Positions 8,744 through 18,052 are shown, counted from the first letter of the stretch. The stretch is 36,448 nucleotides of DNA from Lachnospiraceae bacterium (GCA_009774535.1 VSNY01000018.1:1-36448), one strand, 5' to 3'. The notes: generated by a model from the sequence alone, not told the origin. Made by a program: numbers and translations.

Positions 8744-9694
8744 ATGAAAAAATATGGATTCGGCGTAGATATTGGCGGTACTTCGATTAAGATGAGCCTG
8801 TTTGAGATGACAGGGCATATGGTAGATAAGTGGGAAATCCCGACCAATACGGAAAATAACGGCAGTTCCATTCTGGATGATGTGGCAGCAGTGATCGAAG
8901 GCAGACTGGTGTCAGACGGCATTTCCAAAGATGATGTAGAAGGCATTGGCATCGGTGTGCCAGGCCCGGTTGTGCAGGATTCGGTTGTGATGTGCTGCGT
9001 CAATCTTGGCTGGGGCCGCGTAGAAGTGGCAAAAGAACTGGAAATAAAGACGGGGCTTAAAGTCTGTGTCGGAAACGATGCCAATGTGGCGGCGCTCGGC
9101 GAAATGTGGCAGGGCGGCGGCAAGGGCTACCGGAATGTTATTATGATCACGCTCGGCACCGGAGTCGGCGGCGGTATTATTATAGACGGCAGGATCATTA
9201 ACGGTTCCAACGGCGCGGGCGGCGAGATTGGGCATATTTTTGTGGAGGAATCAGAAACCGAGGTATGCGGCTGCGGAAAGCGGGGCTGTCTGGAACAGTA
9301 CGCTTCCGCAACTGGTATCGTACGTCTGGCAAAGCGTGCGCTGGCAGCAGACGATCAGGATAGTATATTGCGCGCCAATCAGGATCTGTCCGCGAAGGCC
9401 GTTGCAGATGCGGCTAAAGAAGGCGATGCACTGGCGCTGTATGTGATCGATCAAATGGGAAAATACCTTGGCACTGCGCTTGCCAATGCGGCCAGCATCG
9501 TAGATCCTGAAGTGTTTGTCATCGGCGGCGGCGTCTCCAAAGCAGGCCCGATCATTACCGAAGCTATCCGCAAATATTACATAGAACGGGCTTTTCATTC
9601 CTGCAGAAACGCAGATTTTGCACTGGCAGAGCTTGGCAATGACGCAGGCGTATACGGCTGTGTCTATCTGCTGATGCATCATGATCAGGCATGA
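8744..9694 (+). CDS. glcK: ROK-family glucokinase
   Basis: A 316-residue ROK-family sugar kinase, most like glucokinases of Gram-positive bacteria that phosphorylate glucose with ATP. The ATP-binding loop 'DIGGTSIK' is at residues 9-16. 'LGTGVGGGII' is present, as is 'GEIGH' followed by the ROK zinc motif 'CGCGKRGCLEQYAS'. The start at 8744 has GGAG nine bases upstream; the open frame upstream contains the promoter and is not coding. The stop overlaps the next gene start by four bases. Confidence 0.88.
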   Translation: MKKYGFGVDIGGTSIKMSLFEMTGHMVDKWEIPTNTENNGSSILDDVAAVIEGRLVSDGISKDDVEGIGIGVPGPVVQDSVVMCCVNLGWGRVEVAKELEIKTGLKVCVGNDANVAALGEMWQGGGKGYRNVIMITLGTGVGGGIIIDGRIINGSNGAGGEIGHIFVEESETEVCGCGKRGCLEQYASATGIVRLAKRALAADDQDSILRANQDLSAKAVADAAKEGDALALYVIDQMGKYLGTALANAASIVDPEVFVIGGGVSKAGPIITEAIRKYYIERAFHSCRNADFALAELGNDAGVYGCVYLLMHHDQA

Positions 9695-10674
9695 AGCTGA
9701 TTATTCAGATTCCCTGCTATAATGAAGCGCAGACTTTGGAAACCGCGCTGCAGGCGCTGCCAAGGCAGATCGATGGCATTGACAGGATCGAATATCTGAT
9801 TATCAACGACGGCAGCAGAGACGACACCGCAGGCGTGGCGTCCCGCTGGGGTGTGAATTATATCGTGAACTTCCGCTCCAACCGCGGGCTGGCCAAAGGC
9901 TTTATGGCCGGACTGGATGCCTGCCTGCGCAACGGGGCGGATATTATCGTCAATACCGATGCCGACAACCAGTACGAAGGCGCGGATATTGAAAAACTGG
10001 TCCGCCCGATTCTGGAAGGAAAGTCGGATATTGTGATCGGGGCGCGTCCGATTAATGAAACTGATGATTTTTCCCCTATGAAAAAAAAGCTGCAGCATTT
10101 TGGCAGCTTTATTGTGCGCGTCGCAAGCCGCACGGATATTCCCGATGCGCCAAGCGGCTTTCGCGCCTACAGCAGAGATGCGGCGATGCGTTTGAACGTT
10201 ACGAATGAATATACGTATACATTGGAAACAATCGTGCAGGCGGGCAGGACCAAAATGGCTATGCAGTCGGTTCCGGTACGCACTAATCAGGAACTGAGGC
10301 CATCCAGGCTGATGAAGAGCATGGCGGATTATATCAAAAAATCGGTATTTACGCTTGGACATGTGTTTATGATGTATAAGCCGCTGCAGTTTTTTGTGAC
10401 AATCGGAAGCCTGATCTTTTTGTGCGGAACGGCGGTTGGAATCCGGTTTCTTGTATATTATTTCCGCGGTGTTGGCAGCGGGCATATTCAGTCGCTGATT
10501 CTGGCTGCTGTATTGCTGCTGCTGGGATTTCAGACGGTCATCACAGGACTTTTAGCGGATGTGATTGCGTCTAACCGAAAGATTTTGGAGGACGTGCAGT
10601 ACCATGTACGGCGCATGGATTATGACGGGGTTCGGATGACCGATAAAGATTCAGAAAAAGGAGCTTCCACGTGA
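9691..10674 (+). CDS. Family 2 glycosyltransferase, polyprenyl-phosphate sugar synthase-like
   Basis: A 327-residue membrane glycosyltransferase. The N-terminal GT-A domain shows 'IPCYNEAQTLETAL', 'IINDGSRDDT' and the metal-binding 'NTDADNQY' (DxD type), as in dolichol-phosphate mannose synthase relatives that load a sugar on a lipid carrier. Two hydrophobic segments near 230-255 and 270-295 anchor it. It overlaps glucokinase upstream and the YbhN-like protein downstream by four bases each. The tight linkage suggests that it supplies a lipid-linked sugar used or handled by the next membrane protein. The acceptor and sugar are unknown. Confidence 0.82.
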   Translation: MKLIIQIPCYNEAQTLETALQALPRQIDGIDRIEYLIINDGSRDDTAGVASRWGVNYIVNFRSNRGLAKGFMAGLDACLRNGADIIVNTDADNQYEGADIEKLVRPILEGKSDIVIGARPINETDDFSPMKKKLQHFGSFIVRVASRTDIPDAPSGFRAYSRDAAMRLNVTNEYTYTLETIVQAGRTKMAMQSVPVRTNQELRPSRLMKSMADYIKKSVFTLGHVFMMYKPLQFFVTIGSLIFLCGTAVGIRFLVYYFRGVGSGHIQSLILAAVLLLLGFQTVITGLLADVIASNRKILEDVQYHVRRMDYDGVRMTDKDSEKGAST

Positions 10675-11690
10675 AATATTTAAAGACGGCGGGAATGAAA
10701 AAATATGCAAAAGCAATGGGTAATGTGTGCAGCGCATTATCCATTGTTTACGTTTTGGCTGCGCTTATAAACACAGATCCATCCGTTTTCCAGGGCCTGG
10801 ACTGGCGGCTGTGTCTGCCGGTCTGTGCGGCGGGCGTGGCGTTAAAGTCCATAACCGTATGGATGTCCGCCAGAGCCTGGTGCCTGTGGCTGGAATGTTA
10901 CGCGCAAAAACGGTGCAGCCGCAAAGAAGCGTTCCGCGTGTATGCCAGGGCAAATATCGGAAAATACCTTCCGGGTAATGTCATGCATTACGTGGAACGC
11001 AATTTATTCGCAGGAAAATTGCATTTATCGCAAAAGCAGATCACAGCGGCAAGCCTGAGTGAAGTGGCGGGACTGATTCTGGCGGCATTTTTCATAGGGA
11101 TACTGTTCGGATTTGAGCAGGTCAGGCAGGTTTTTTTCGCCTTGCTGAAAAAAATGCCGTTTCTGCGCGTGATGCAGGAGAATTTTTTCAAACGCATAAA
11201 ATTGGATGAAGGCTTTCCATCTGCGGGCAATATGTCCTGGATGGCGGGATGGGGGATCGGACTGCCTGGTGTGATTCTGGCAGTTTGTGTGATCCGATGG
11301 ATGCAGGGGATTCAAGGAAAGCGCTATTTTGCGGCCAGAAGGTTTTGGAACACGTTTTTGCTGAATTTAGCGATTTATGCGGCGGTGCTTGTAATCCTTG
11401 GGTTTATTCTGGTGCCTGTCTGCTGGTGTCTGGGAAAAAGGCCGGATCTGCAAAAGGCAATGCAGATCATCGCAGCTTATACAATAGCCTGGGTGTTTGG
11501 GTTCGTCGTGCCGGGAGCGCCAGGCGGAATCGGGGTGCGGGAGATGGCGCTGATACTGCTGCTGACGCCTGTCATGGGCAGGGAATTCGTCGGCGTGTCC
11601 GGAACGCTGCACAGGCTGATTACCATAGCAGGGGACGCAGCCGTATACCTGCTGTGGGGCAGGCGCCAAAAACAGCGCAAAAGTTTATAG
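10671..11690 (+). CDS. YbhN/LPG-synthase transmembrane-type membrane protein
   Basis: A 339-residue integral membrane protein with about eight hydrophobic segments. It resembles the lysylphosphatidylglycerol synthase/flippase membrane domain (UPF0104, YbhN), with typical 'RANIGKYLPGNVMHYVER' near residue 92 and 'VVPGAPGGIGVREMAL' near 285. In this family the motif carries the conserved glycine/proline-rich loop. It starts with GTG at 10671, overlapping the stop of the glycosyltransferase, with GGAG seven bases upstream. A role in lipid or lipid-linked sugar translocation is likely from family and context, but the substrate cannot be told. Its 3' end overlaps the convergent lipoprotein gene by six bases. 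Confidence 0.78.
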   Translation: MKYLKTAGMKKYAKAMGNVCSALSIVYVLAALINTDPSVFQGLDWRLCLPVCAAGVALKSITVWMSARAWCLWLECYAQKRCSRKEAFRVYARANIGKYLPGNVMHYVERNLFAGKLHLSQKQITAASLSEVAGLILAAFFIGILFGFEQVRQVFFALLKKMPFLRVMQENFFKRIKLDEGFPSAGNMSWMAGWGIGLPGVILAVCVIRWMQGIQGKRYFAARRFWNTFLLNLAIYAAVLVILGFILVPVCWCLGKRPDLQKAMQIIAAYTIAWVFGFVVPGAPGGIGVREMALILLLTPVMGREFVGVSGTLHRLITIAGDAAVYLLWGRRQKQRKSL

Positions 11691-12476
11691 GTCAACCGAA
11701 GGCTTCACGCGGAATTTTGCAGAAAGCGTATATGTCTGCGCAGCGCCGGCTTTTCGGGAATCCGTGAATTCCTTTACGATCCGGTAGGTTCCGGGCTTTA
11801 ACGTTCCATAAAGGGAATGCCAGGAAGCTTTCCATTGTACAGACGAGCCTTTTTTCACAATGTACGCAGGGTCGTCAAACCCATTGTCGCCAGGTTTGTA
11901 CGGCACAGCACGCCATTCGCCGGTTCTGTAATTCTTTTTTTCCAGAATAAATGGTTCACCGAAAATTACTTCCTGGCTGGAGTTATTTTTAACTGTCACA
12001 ACAGCGGAAGTATTTGTATGCTGTGTGACTTTCATGGCAACGCCGTCGAAATTATTTTCGTTATAAGCAAAAATATGCCAGGTATCCTCTATGCAGACTT
12101 CCAGGCGGTTGCTGCGGGAGCCGAGCTGGAAGTCATAGCCTTTTCCGAAGTTGGACTGCAGTTCTTTCGTTGGTATTTTGTCTGTGGAAACGCTTTTTTG
12201 AATCCTTCCGTCCATCTCACCGCATCTTCCGGCGGTGGAGATTTCACCTGTGTCTGTGTACAGCTTTTTGTTGTAAATGAACATGCGTTTTAGAGCCTGT
12301 CTGGCGGTATCAGGAGACGCTGACAGGGATCGGACTGCGGGCAGGGAGACGTTTTGGGAGGCGGCCGGGGCGATCATGGTGTTAATTGCGGCTGTCTGCG
12401 GAGGTATTCTGTGCGTGGAAAGGATTGAGCAGCCTGCGGCAAGGAACAGGCAGAGTGTTAAGATTTGTTTTTTCAT
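11685..12476 (-). CDS. Lipoprotein with C-terminal Ig-like domain
   Basis: A 263-residue secreted lipoprotein. The first 16 residues are a signal peptide ending in the lipobox 'LAAGC', so C16 is probably lipidated. The C-terminal part (about 150-250) resembles a bacterial Ig-like domain of Firmicutes: 'GEWRAVPYKPGDNGFDD', 'YIVKKGSSVQWKASW' and 'YGTLKPGTYRIVKEF'. It should sit on the outer face of the membrane; its ligand is unknown. AAAAGGAG lies before the ATG. It converges with the membrane-protein gene. Confidence 0.8.
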   Translation of the reverse strand: MKKQILTLCLFLAAGCSILSTHRIPPQTAAINTMIAPAASQNVSLPAVRSLSASPDTARQALKRMFIYNKKLYTDTGEISTAGRCGEMDGRIQKSVSTDKIPTKELQSNFGKGYDFQLGSRSNRLEVCIEDTWHIFAYNENNFDGVAMKVTQHTNTSAVVTVKNNSSQEVIFGEPFILEKKNYRTGEWRAVPYKPGDNGFDDPAYIVKKGSSVQWKASWHSLYGTLKPGTYRIVKEFTDSRKAGAAQTYTLSAKFRVKPSVDL

Positions 12477-12726
12477 GAGGATCTCCTTTTTCTTTTTTAT
12501 TTATGAGTTGTTTGCTGCATCTCTTTCCTTTATATAGTGTCTTAGGGAATGGAAATTGTTGCAGGGGGTGTGATTTTTTTGCTGAGAGGACGAATCACGC
12601 GCATAGCCAATCAGAAAACGCAGCAAAATGATAACCAGCCCCAAAACCATAGCCAAATATCAATTCTGTCATTGCATTTCCCTTCCATTCTATCTATAAT
12701 GAAAGAAAAACACCAGAGGATATAAA

Positions 12727-13191
12727 ATGGAAAAAATCAGATATTTGCAAAAGCAGGATCAGGAATTTTGGCGTCAGCTTGACAAACATTTGCCAGAAAC
12801 AGAATTTCAAAAGAAAGTCCGTGACAAACAGGCATATGTATTTCTTAAAGATGACCGTCTGGTTGGAATTTTTAGATACAATCTTTTTTGGGATCAGATC
12901 CCTTTTGGCACGATGCTTTTTATTGCCCGGGAGTTTCAGGGCAGGGGATATGGCACAAAGCTGATGGAATATTGGGAAAAACAGATGCGGATGCAGGGAT
13001 ACGGGATGGTACTGGTGTCTACGCAGGCGGATGAAAGCGCGCAGCATTTTTACCGGAAACTGGGGTATCACGACTGCGGCGGCCTGATGCTGACATGTCC
13101 CGGATATGAACAGCCAATGGAATTGTTTTTAGCAAAACCGATTAGGGAACTGGCGGCAGATGATCTTAGTAGGAAAACAGCAGGAGTATGA
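12727..13191 (+). CDS. GNAT-family N-acetyltransferase
   Basis: A 154-residue GNAT acetyltransferase. Motif A, which binds the pyrophosphate of acetyl-CoA, is 'REFQGRGYGTKLMEYWE' around residue 65. The later 'STQADESAQHFYRKLGYHDCG' stretch matches the C-terminal part of the fold. The substrate cannot be inferred. It stops four bases before the start of the large fusion gene and inside that gene's ribosome-site region. The 250 bases upstream (12477-12726) hold the divergent start region of the lipoprotein gene and no gene I can support. Confidence 0.85.
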   Translation: MEKIRYLQKQDQEFWRQLDKHLPETEFQKKVRDKQAYVFLKDDRLVGIFRYNLFWDQIPFGTMLFIAREFQGRGYGTKLMEYWEKQMRMQGYGMVLVSTQADESAQHFYRKLGYHDCGGLMLTCPGYEQPMELFLAKPIRELAADDLSRKTAGV

Positions 13192-13195
13192 TCGA

Positions 13196-15796
13196 ATGAA
13201 AAATGTTACAGTTGCAATTACGGCAGCAAGTTACAGTGGAAATAAAGGAGCCGCGGCTATGCTGCAAAGTTCCATCAGCCAGTTAAAAGAAAGATATGGC
13301 GATTCTTTGCAGATCCGGTTAATGAGCGTTTATCCGTCGGAAGACCGGCTGCAGTGTCCGCACGCATTTGTTACGATAATTCCGGCACAGCCGCAAAAGG
13401 TATTGTGCCTGGTATTTCCCTGTGCGGTTTTGTACCGTATGTTTCGCTGGTGTGCGCCGCTTCGGGCTGTGCTTTTGAACAATGAAATGCTAAAGACTTA
13501 TCTGCATACGGATCTGGTCATAGATGAAGCAGGCATTTCTTTTTCTGACAGCCGGGGGTTTTTATTGAATACGTATTCGTTTGCCTGCGCGGCGATCCCG
13601 ATGCTGATGGCTGTGCCAGTCGTAAAGTATTCCCAGGCCATGGGACCGTTTGCCAATGCGTATAACCGTTTGCTGGCGAAGCTGGCGCTGCCGGAAATGA
13701 AATTAGTGACGGCGCGCGGCCGGATGACCGATACGTATCTTCGTTCCATCGGAGTCCGGCGGCAGGAAAGAGTTTACGCAGACGGCGCCTTTACGATGCC
13801 GGATGCCCCTGCAGTGGAAAAACGGGTAAATAAGATCTGTGAAACCAATGGCTTTTCGCATATGGCGGCTTTGTCTGTCAGCTCGGTTGTGGAACGCAAA
13901 TGCAGGAAAGCAGGCATAGATTACTGCGCGATTATGGCGGAATTTGCGGTTTATTTAAATCGGCGGGGATATCAGGTATTTCTGCTTGCCAACGCGGCGC
14001 GCATGCATGTAAAAAAGACACATAACAATGACCTGCCTGCCTGCGATATGGTTGCCGGTATTTATCACAAACTGCAGAATAGGGAAAATAATCGGCGGAC
14101 AGGGCCGGGAAGCGGGATGAAAGAGCAGGGACAGGCAGATTCCGCCAGGGGGCTGATCTGGGAGCCGCGGGAAATGGACGCGGAGGAAATACGCGCGTGG
14201 ATTGGCCGCTGTGAGTTTTTGGTAACATCCCGGTTTCATGCAATGGTATTTGCTTTGTCTAAAAATGTCCCGGTATTACTGGTCGGCTGGAGCCATAAAT
14301 ATCAGGAAGTGATGGAACAGTTCGGCTTATCGGAGTTTGCGGCTGATTATTCAGATCTTAGCCTGGAAAAACTGCAGAACCGTTTTGAGATATTCCTGGA
14401 GCAGCAGGAAGCGATCCGGGAACGGATTTGTAAAAACCTGCCTGCGGTAAAGGAAAGTTCCAGGAAGAATATCCGCCATATTGTAAAGATTCTGGATGAA
14501 ATACTTGCGGAAAAAGAACAGAAACAAGAGTGCCAAAAAGTGCGTAACAAAGAGTGTCAAGCGGAAAAAGAACGGAAACAAAAGTACCCAAAAAGGCGTA
14601 ACAAGGAGTATCAAAAAGTACGGAAACAAACAAACGGACTGGAAGTAAAAAAAGTACGGAAACAAATAAATGGACTGGAAGTAAAAAAAGTACGGAAACA
14701 AATAAATGGACTGGAAGTAAAAAAGTACAGGAACAAACAAACGGACAGACAGGAAGTAAAACCGGACGGCTGGAAAGCGAATTGGATGAATCATGTGATT
14801 GACCTGAATCACCCGGATCTTTATATGGGCGCGCATCTGGCGTGCGGGATGGGATGCTCCAGTGATCCACGGATACGCAGACATGCGGCTTCCGGCGGTA
14901 TGGTGACCGCACTGCTGATCAGCCTTTTGAAAAACCGCAGGATCGACGGCGCATGGGTTGTCAAAACAGCGTTTGATGAAAATGGAAAGCTGACATACGA
15001 GACGGGAATTGCAACGACGCCGGCACAGATCCGGGATGCTTCTTCGAGCGTCTATCAGCAGGTTCCGATCTTGTCTCATTTAGATGAACTGCGGGCGTTT
15101 GACGGCAGGATGGCGGTTGTGCTGACGCCATGTATGATGCGGGCGTTTGGGCAAATTTTGGAAAAAGACCAGACGCTGAAAGAGAAAATTGTACTAAAGA
15201 TCGGACTTTTCTGCAGCGGCGTCTTTGACTGTAAAGCTGCGGAATTTGCTATGGATCATTATGGAATTCCAAGAAAGGGCGCAAAGCGGCTGTACTACCG
15301 CAGGGGACATTGGCGCGGCGCGGCTGCGATGGTGTATGAAGACGGCAGCCAGAGGGCCTTTTCCTATACAAAATCAATCTGCGCTTATAAAAATGCAGGT
15401 TTTTTTATCAGGCAAGGATGCCTGAAATGCAAAGACCAGTTCGCTTCGCGCGCGGATATCAGTTTTGGGGATGTCTGGCTTGGACAGGTGAAAAAGGACG
15501 CGGTAAAATATACCGGATATATTGTACGCAGCCAGCATGCGCTTAAGATGCTGGAAACCGCACACCGGCAAGGGGATATCCATATACGTCCGCTGACAGA
15601 CCAGGAGGCTCTGCGCAGCCAGATGCGCGCGCTGACGCTGAAATACCGGAACCAGCGCTGGAACCACAGGCTGGCGGGCTGGCTGGAGGAACAGAACCGG
15701 AAATTTTCTGCGGAAGAACCGGACTTGCTGCGCAAGGTGCCGCTGGCGGTGGTGTATGCCTATATGTGTGCGATACGGGTATTGCTTAGTTTTTGA
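13196..15796 (+). CDS. Polysaccharide pyruvyltransferase fused to FrhB-like Fe-S domain
   Basis: An 866-residue protein made of two enzymes usually coded separately. Residues 1 to about 430 are a polysaccharide pyruvyltransferase, with 'NKGAAAMLQSS' near the N terminus and 'FLVTSRFHAMVFAL' near 345, which transfers pyruvate to glycan sugars. Residues about 540-866 match the coenzyme F420 hydrogenase/dehydrogenase beta-subunit family ('RHAASGGMVTALLISLL', 'LTPCMMRAF', and the Fe-S/flavin segment 'QGCLKCKDQFASRADISFGD'). A highly charged Lys/Glu-rich linker (about 440-530) made of 12-residue repeats joins them. The two families often sit side by side in exopolysaccharide loci, so the fusion makes sense. 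Start 13196 has AGGAG nine bases upstream; a longer frame from 13160 lacks one. Confidence 0.82.
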   Translation: MKNVTVAITAASYSGNKGAAAMLQSSISQLKERYGDSLQIRLMSVYPSEDRLQCPHAFVTIIPAQPQKVLCLVFPCAVLYRMFRWCAPLRAVLLNNEMLKTYLHTDLVIDEAGISFSDSRGFLLNTYSFACAAIPMLMAVPVVKYSQAMGPFANAYNRLLAKLALPEMKLVTARGRMTDTYLRSIGVRRQERVYADGAFTMPDAPAVEKRVNKICETNGFSHMAALSVSSVVERKCRKAGIDYCAIMAEFAVYLNRRGYQVFLLANAARMHVKKTHNNDLPACDMVAGIYHKLQNRENNRRTGPGSGMKEQGQADSARGLIWEPREMDAEEIRAWIGRCEFLVTSRFHAMVFALSKNVPVLLVGWSHKYQEVMEQFGLSEFAADYSDLSLEKLQNRFEIFLEQQEAIRERICKNLPAVKESSRKNIRHIVKILDEILAEKEQKQECQKVRNKECQAEKERKQKYPKRRNKEYQKVRKQTNGLEVKKVRKQINGLEVKKVRKQINGLEVKKYRNKQTDRQEVKPDGWKANWMNHVIDLNHPDLYMGAHLACGMGCSSDPRIRRHAASGGMVTALLISLLKNRRIDGAWVVKTAFDENGKLTYETGIATTPAQIRDASSSVYQQVPILSHLDELRAFDGRMAVVLTPCMMRAFGQILEKDQTLKEKIVLKIGLFCSGVFDCKAAEFAMDHYGIPRKGAKRLYYRRGHWRGAAAMVYEDGSQRAFSYTKSICAYKNAGFFIRQGCLKCKDQFASRADISFGDVWLGQVKKDAVKYTGYIVRSQHALKMLETAHRQGDIHIRPLTDQEALRSQMRALTLKYRNQRWNHRLAGWLEEQNRKFSAEEPDLLRKVPLAVVYAYMCAIRVLLSF
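14618..14760 (+). repeat. 36-bp tandem repeat in the fusion-protein linker
   Basis: Four copies of a 36-bp unit start at 14618, 14654, 14690 and 14725. Copies 2 and 3 are almost identical. The unit codes for VRKQINGLEVKK. Between copies 3 and 4 one A is missing, so copy 4 is read in another frame ('YRNKQTDRQEVK'). More decayed related units occur from about 14520. Such an array can change copy number by slippage. Confidence 0.9.
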
Positions 15797-15833
15797 CAAT
15801 GCCAGACAGACGACAACAGGAGGACTCAAATCG

Positions 15834-17189
15834 ATGATGAACCAGCAGGATTTAACAAAAGGCCCGGTATTTGCAACAATATCTCTGTTTGCCTTTCCAA
15901 TGATACTTGGCAATATTCTCCAGCAGGGATACAATATTGTGGATACATGGGTGGTCGGGCATATGATTGGCCCGGATGCATTGGCGGCGGTTGGTTCGGC
16001 ATTTGCGCTTATGACGTTTCTCACATCCATTCTGCTGGGGCTTTGTATGGGCAGCGGGACGGTGTTTTCGCTTTGTTTTGGCAGGCACGATGAACCGGGG
16101 CTGAAAAGCAGCGTTTGCGCGTCTTTTTTTCTATTGGCAGCTGTGGCGGCGGTTCTTACGGCTGTATCTGTCCTTGGCATAGATGTGATTATGGTACGGA
16201 TGAATATTCCAAAAGAAATTTCGGAAATGACAAGAGGGTATTTGCTTCTTGTATTTTGGGGAATTCCTGCGGTTGCGGTATATAATTATTTTGGAGCGTA
16301 TTTAAAGGCGCTTGGCAATTCTGTTGTGCCGCTGCTGTTTCTTGGACTGGCAGCGATACTGAATATTGTGCTGGACTTGCTGTTTGTGGCAGTTTTTCAT
16401 TATGGGACGCTTGGAGCCGCATATGCGACAGTGATATCCCAGTATTTGTCGGGGATCGGGATAAGTATTTATGTGTTTGTCAAAGAACGTCACATTCGGG
16501 ATGCGTTTTGTCATTTTCAGATGCAGGTATCTGGTTTTAAGGAAATTGCGAATTACTCGGCGTTAACGTGTATGCAGCAGTCCGTGATGAATTTGGGCAT
16601 TTTAATGGTGCAGGGTCTTGTAAACAGTTTTGGAACGGCCGTTATGGCGGCGTTTGCGGCAGCAGTTAAAATAGAAGCGTTTACTTATATGCCTGCGCAG
16701 GAATATGCGAATGCTTTTTCTACGTTTACGGCACAAAATATGGGCGCCAAACAGCAGAGCCGGGTGGCTGGCGGGATACGGTGTGCGCTGGTTACGGTTG
16801 TTGCATACTGTTTGTTTGCGTCGCTGTGGATCTGGCTGCTGGCAGAGCCTTTGCTGCTTCTTTTTATCCAATCCTCACAGACGGCAATTTTGGCGGAAGG
16901 CGTCCGGTATCTGCGTATTGTCGGGCCGTTTTACTGCGGAATCGGATGCTTGTTTTTGTTTTACGGACTGTATCGGGCGGTTGGCAAACCTGCCATGTCG
17001 GTTGTGCTGACGGTTATTTCGCTGGGGACACGTGTAGTTTTGGCATATTTGCTTTCGTCCATGGATACCATGCAGGCCGCCGGAATCTGGTGGTCGATTC
17101 CTATCGGCTGGGGGCTGGCTGATCTGGCAGGTTATGTGTATTATCGCTTCTGGCTGCGCATGTCAGCATATGGGAAAGCAGAATCGTAG
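15834..17189 (+). CDS. MATE-family multidrug/solute efflux protein
   Basis: A 451-residue membrane protein of the MATE family with about 12 hydrophobic segments, exchanging cationic or other small compounds for sodium or protons. The N-terminal 'KGPVFATISLFAFPMILGNILQQGYNIVDTW' region and the half-repeat around 'MQQSVMNLGILMVQGLVNSFG' (about residue 245) are typical. ATG 15834 has AGGAGG nine bases upstream; the longer frame from 15756 overlaps the previous gene and is unlikely. Substrate unknown. Confidence 0.88.
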   Translation: MMNQQDLTKGPVFATISLFAFPMILGNILQQGYNIVDTWVVGHMIGPDALAAVGSAFALMTFLTSILLGLCMGSGTVFSLCFGRHDEPGLKSSVCASFFLLAAVAAVLTAVSVLGIDVIMVRMNIPKEISEMTRGYLLLVFWGIPAVAVYNYFGAYLKALGNSVVPLLFLGLAAILNIVLDLLFVAVFHYGTLGAAYATVISQYLSGIGISIYVFVKERHIRDAFCHFQMQVSGFKEIANYSALTCMQQSVMNLGILMVQGLVNSFGTAVMAAFAAAVKIEAFTYMPAQEYANAFSTFTAQNMGAKQQSRVAGGIRCALVTVVAYCLFASLWIWLLAEPLLLLFIQSSQTAILAEGVRYLRIVGPFYCGIGCLFLFYGLYRAVGKPAMSVVLTVISLGTRVVLAYLLSSMDTMQAAGIWWSIPIGWGLADLAGYVYYRFWLRMSAYGKAES

Positions 17190-17233
17190 CGGAATCCTGT
17201 CAGAATCATATTGAAAGGAGACGGGAAATCAGT

Positions 17234-17830
17234 ATGGCTAACATCGTAGCGATTGGGGAACAAGATTTTGGTAAAATAATAGAATACAATAGCTTTTATA
17301 TAGATAAAACCGCCTTTATGAAAGAATGGTGGGAGAACAGGGATGCAGTGCATTAATTACCCGGCCAAGGAGATTTGGCAAAACATTTACTTTGAGTATG
17401 TTAGAGCATTTCTTTTCTACCAGATATGCCTGCAGAAATGATTTGTTTGAAGGCTTAAATATTTGGGAAGACAAGCAGAAATCATCCGTCTTCGGAGGAG
17501 CCGGAGCGGTTTTATCATGGATTTGTACTGGGGCTTTTGGTAGAACTGGCTGATCGGTATGCGCTGACTTCCAATCGGGAGAGCGGGTTTGGAAGGTACG
17601 ATGTGATGCTTGAGCTAAGAAGAGCCGGGGCGGATGGCATGGTGCTGGAATTTAAGGTACAGGAGGCTGATCAGGAAAAGGATTTGCTGGATACGGCTAA
17701 TAAGGCGCTGGATCAGATTGAGCAGCGCAGATATGAAGAGATCCTTGTGGAGAAAGGGATTCCCAAAGATCAGATCCGTAAGTACGGCTTTGCTTTTTGC
17801 GGGAAAAAAGCGCTCATTGCCAGCAGGTAA
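17234..17830 (+). pseudogene. Decayed AAA-ATPase / PD-(D/E)XK nuclease-like gene
   Basis: Remnant of a family common in anaerobes in which an N-terminal AAA-like ATPase domain is followed by a PD-(D/E)XK-like domain, normally around 500-560 residues. The beginning 'MANIVAIGEQDFGKII' runs to a frameshift near 17325-17350. The P-loop part 'LITRPRRFGKTFTLSM' continues in another frame. A deletion near 17480 joins it to the C-terminal domain, 'GRYDVMLELRRAG' to 'GFAFCGKKALIASR', in a third frame. Most of the middle is lost, so no product is expected. It points toward the cotJC tail and is separated from it by a shared terminator. Confidence 0.8.
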
Positions 17831-17855
17831 TACTGCTTACGGTTATAAAATAGCT

Positions 17856-17904
17856 AAAAAGCCCAGACCGCTTTTACTGGATACAAAAGTGGTCTGGGCT
17901 TTTT
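17856..17904. terminator. Bidirectional intrinsic terminator
   Basis: A 20-bp stem (17856-17875 with 17885-17904, one G-T pair, 9-base loop) has A-runs and T-runs on both flanks, so it can end transcription on both strands. It lies 9 bases past the cotJC stop on the minus strand and marks the true end of the cotJABC operon. Confidence 0.9.
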
Positions 17905-17913
17905 AAAGTCTGC

Positions 17914-18000
17914 TTATTTCTGCCGGATATCAAATTCCGGATTAAAAGCGTAGAAGTTCTTGGAATCCAGATGTTCTTTGACGATGTTCAGCCCTTCACC
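17914..18000 (-). CDS. cotJC: cotJC segment 3 of 3 (C-terminal end)
   Basis: Read on the minus strand from the core GGTGA (18000-17996), this gives the last 27 residues of CotJC, from 'EGLNIVKEH' through 'LDSKNFYAFNPEFDIRQK', then TAA at 17916-17914 and the terminator. This ending is the conserved tail of CotJC proteins. There is no start codon or ribosome site in front of it, so it can only be translated after joining to segment 2. It is separated from segment 2 by element E2. The joint codons GGT GAA restore 'QRFGEGLNIV', the family sequence. Confidence 0.92.
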   Translation of the reverse strand, partial: GEGLNIVKEHLDSKNFYAFNPEFDIRQK

Positions 18001-18019
18001 AAAATTAGCAATTTAAGGA
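17996..18019 (-). other. E2 attachment site at cotJC segment 3
   Basis: Core GGTGA at 18000-17996 (minus strand). The E2 inner arm TCCTTAAAT is at 18019-18011. The arm on the other end of E2 (21256-21248) is its inverted copy. Confidence 0.7.
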
Positions 18020-18052
18020 AAAGCCGGGAACCCTTTATTTATAAGGGATTGA

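Noticed and set aside
12577..12700. Small hydrophobic minus-strand ORFs (25 to 45 residues) upstream of the lipoprotein gene
   Set aside because: One has a ribosome-site-like AGGAAGGGA before an ATG near 12673, but the hydrophobic stretch is in a different frame from that start; too weak to call.
14520..14760. Short repeats as a CRISPR array
   Set aside because: The units are contiguous tandem repeats without spacers and are translated inside a gene. No CRISPR array, cas gene, tRNA or rRNA was seen in the window.
15374..16180. 268-residue minus-strand frame across the fusion gene and MATE gene
   Set aside because: It spans two well-supported plus-strand genes and shows no recognisable family.
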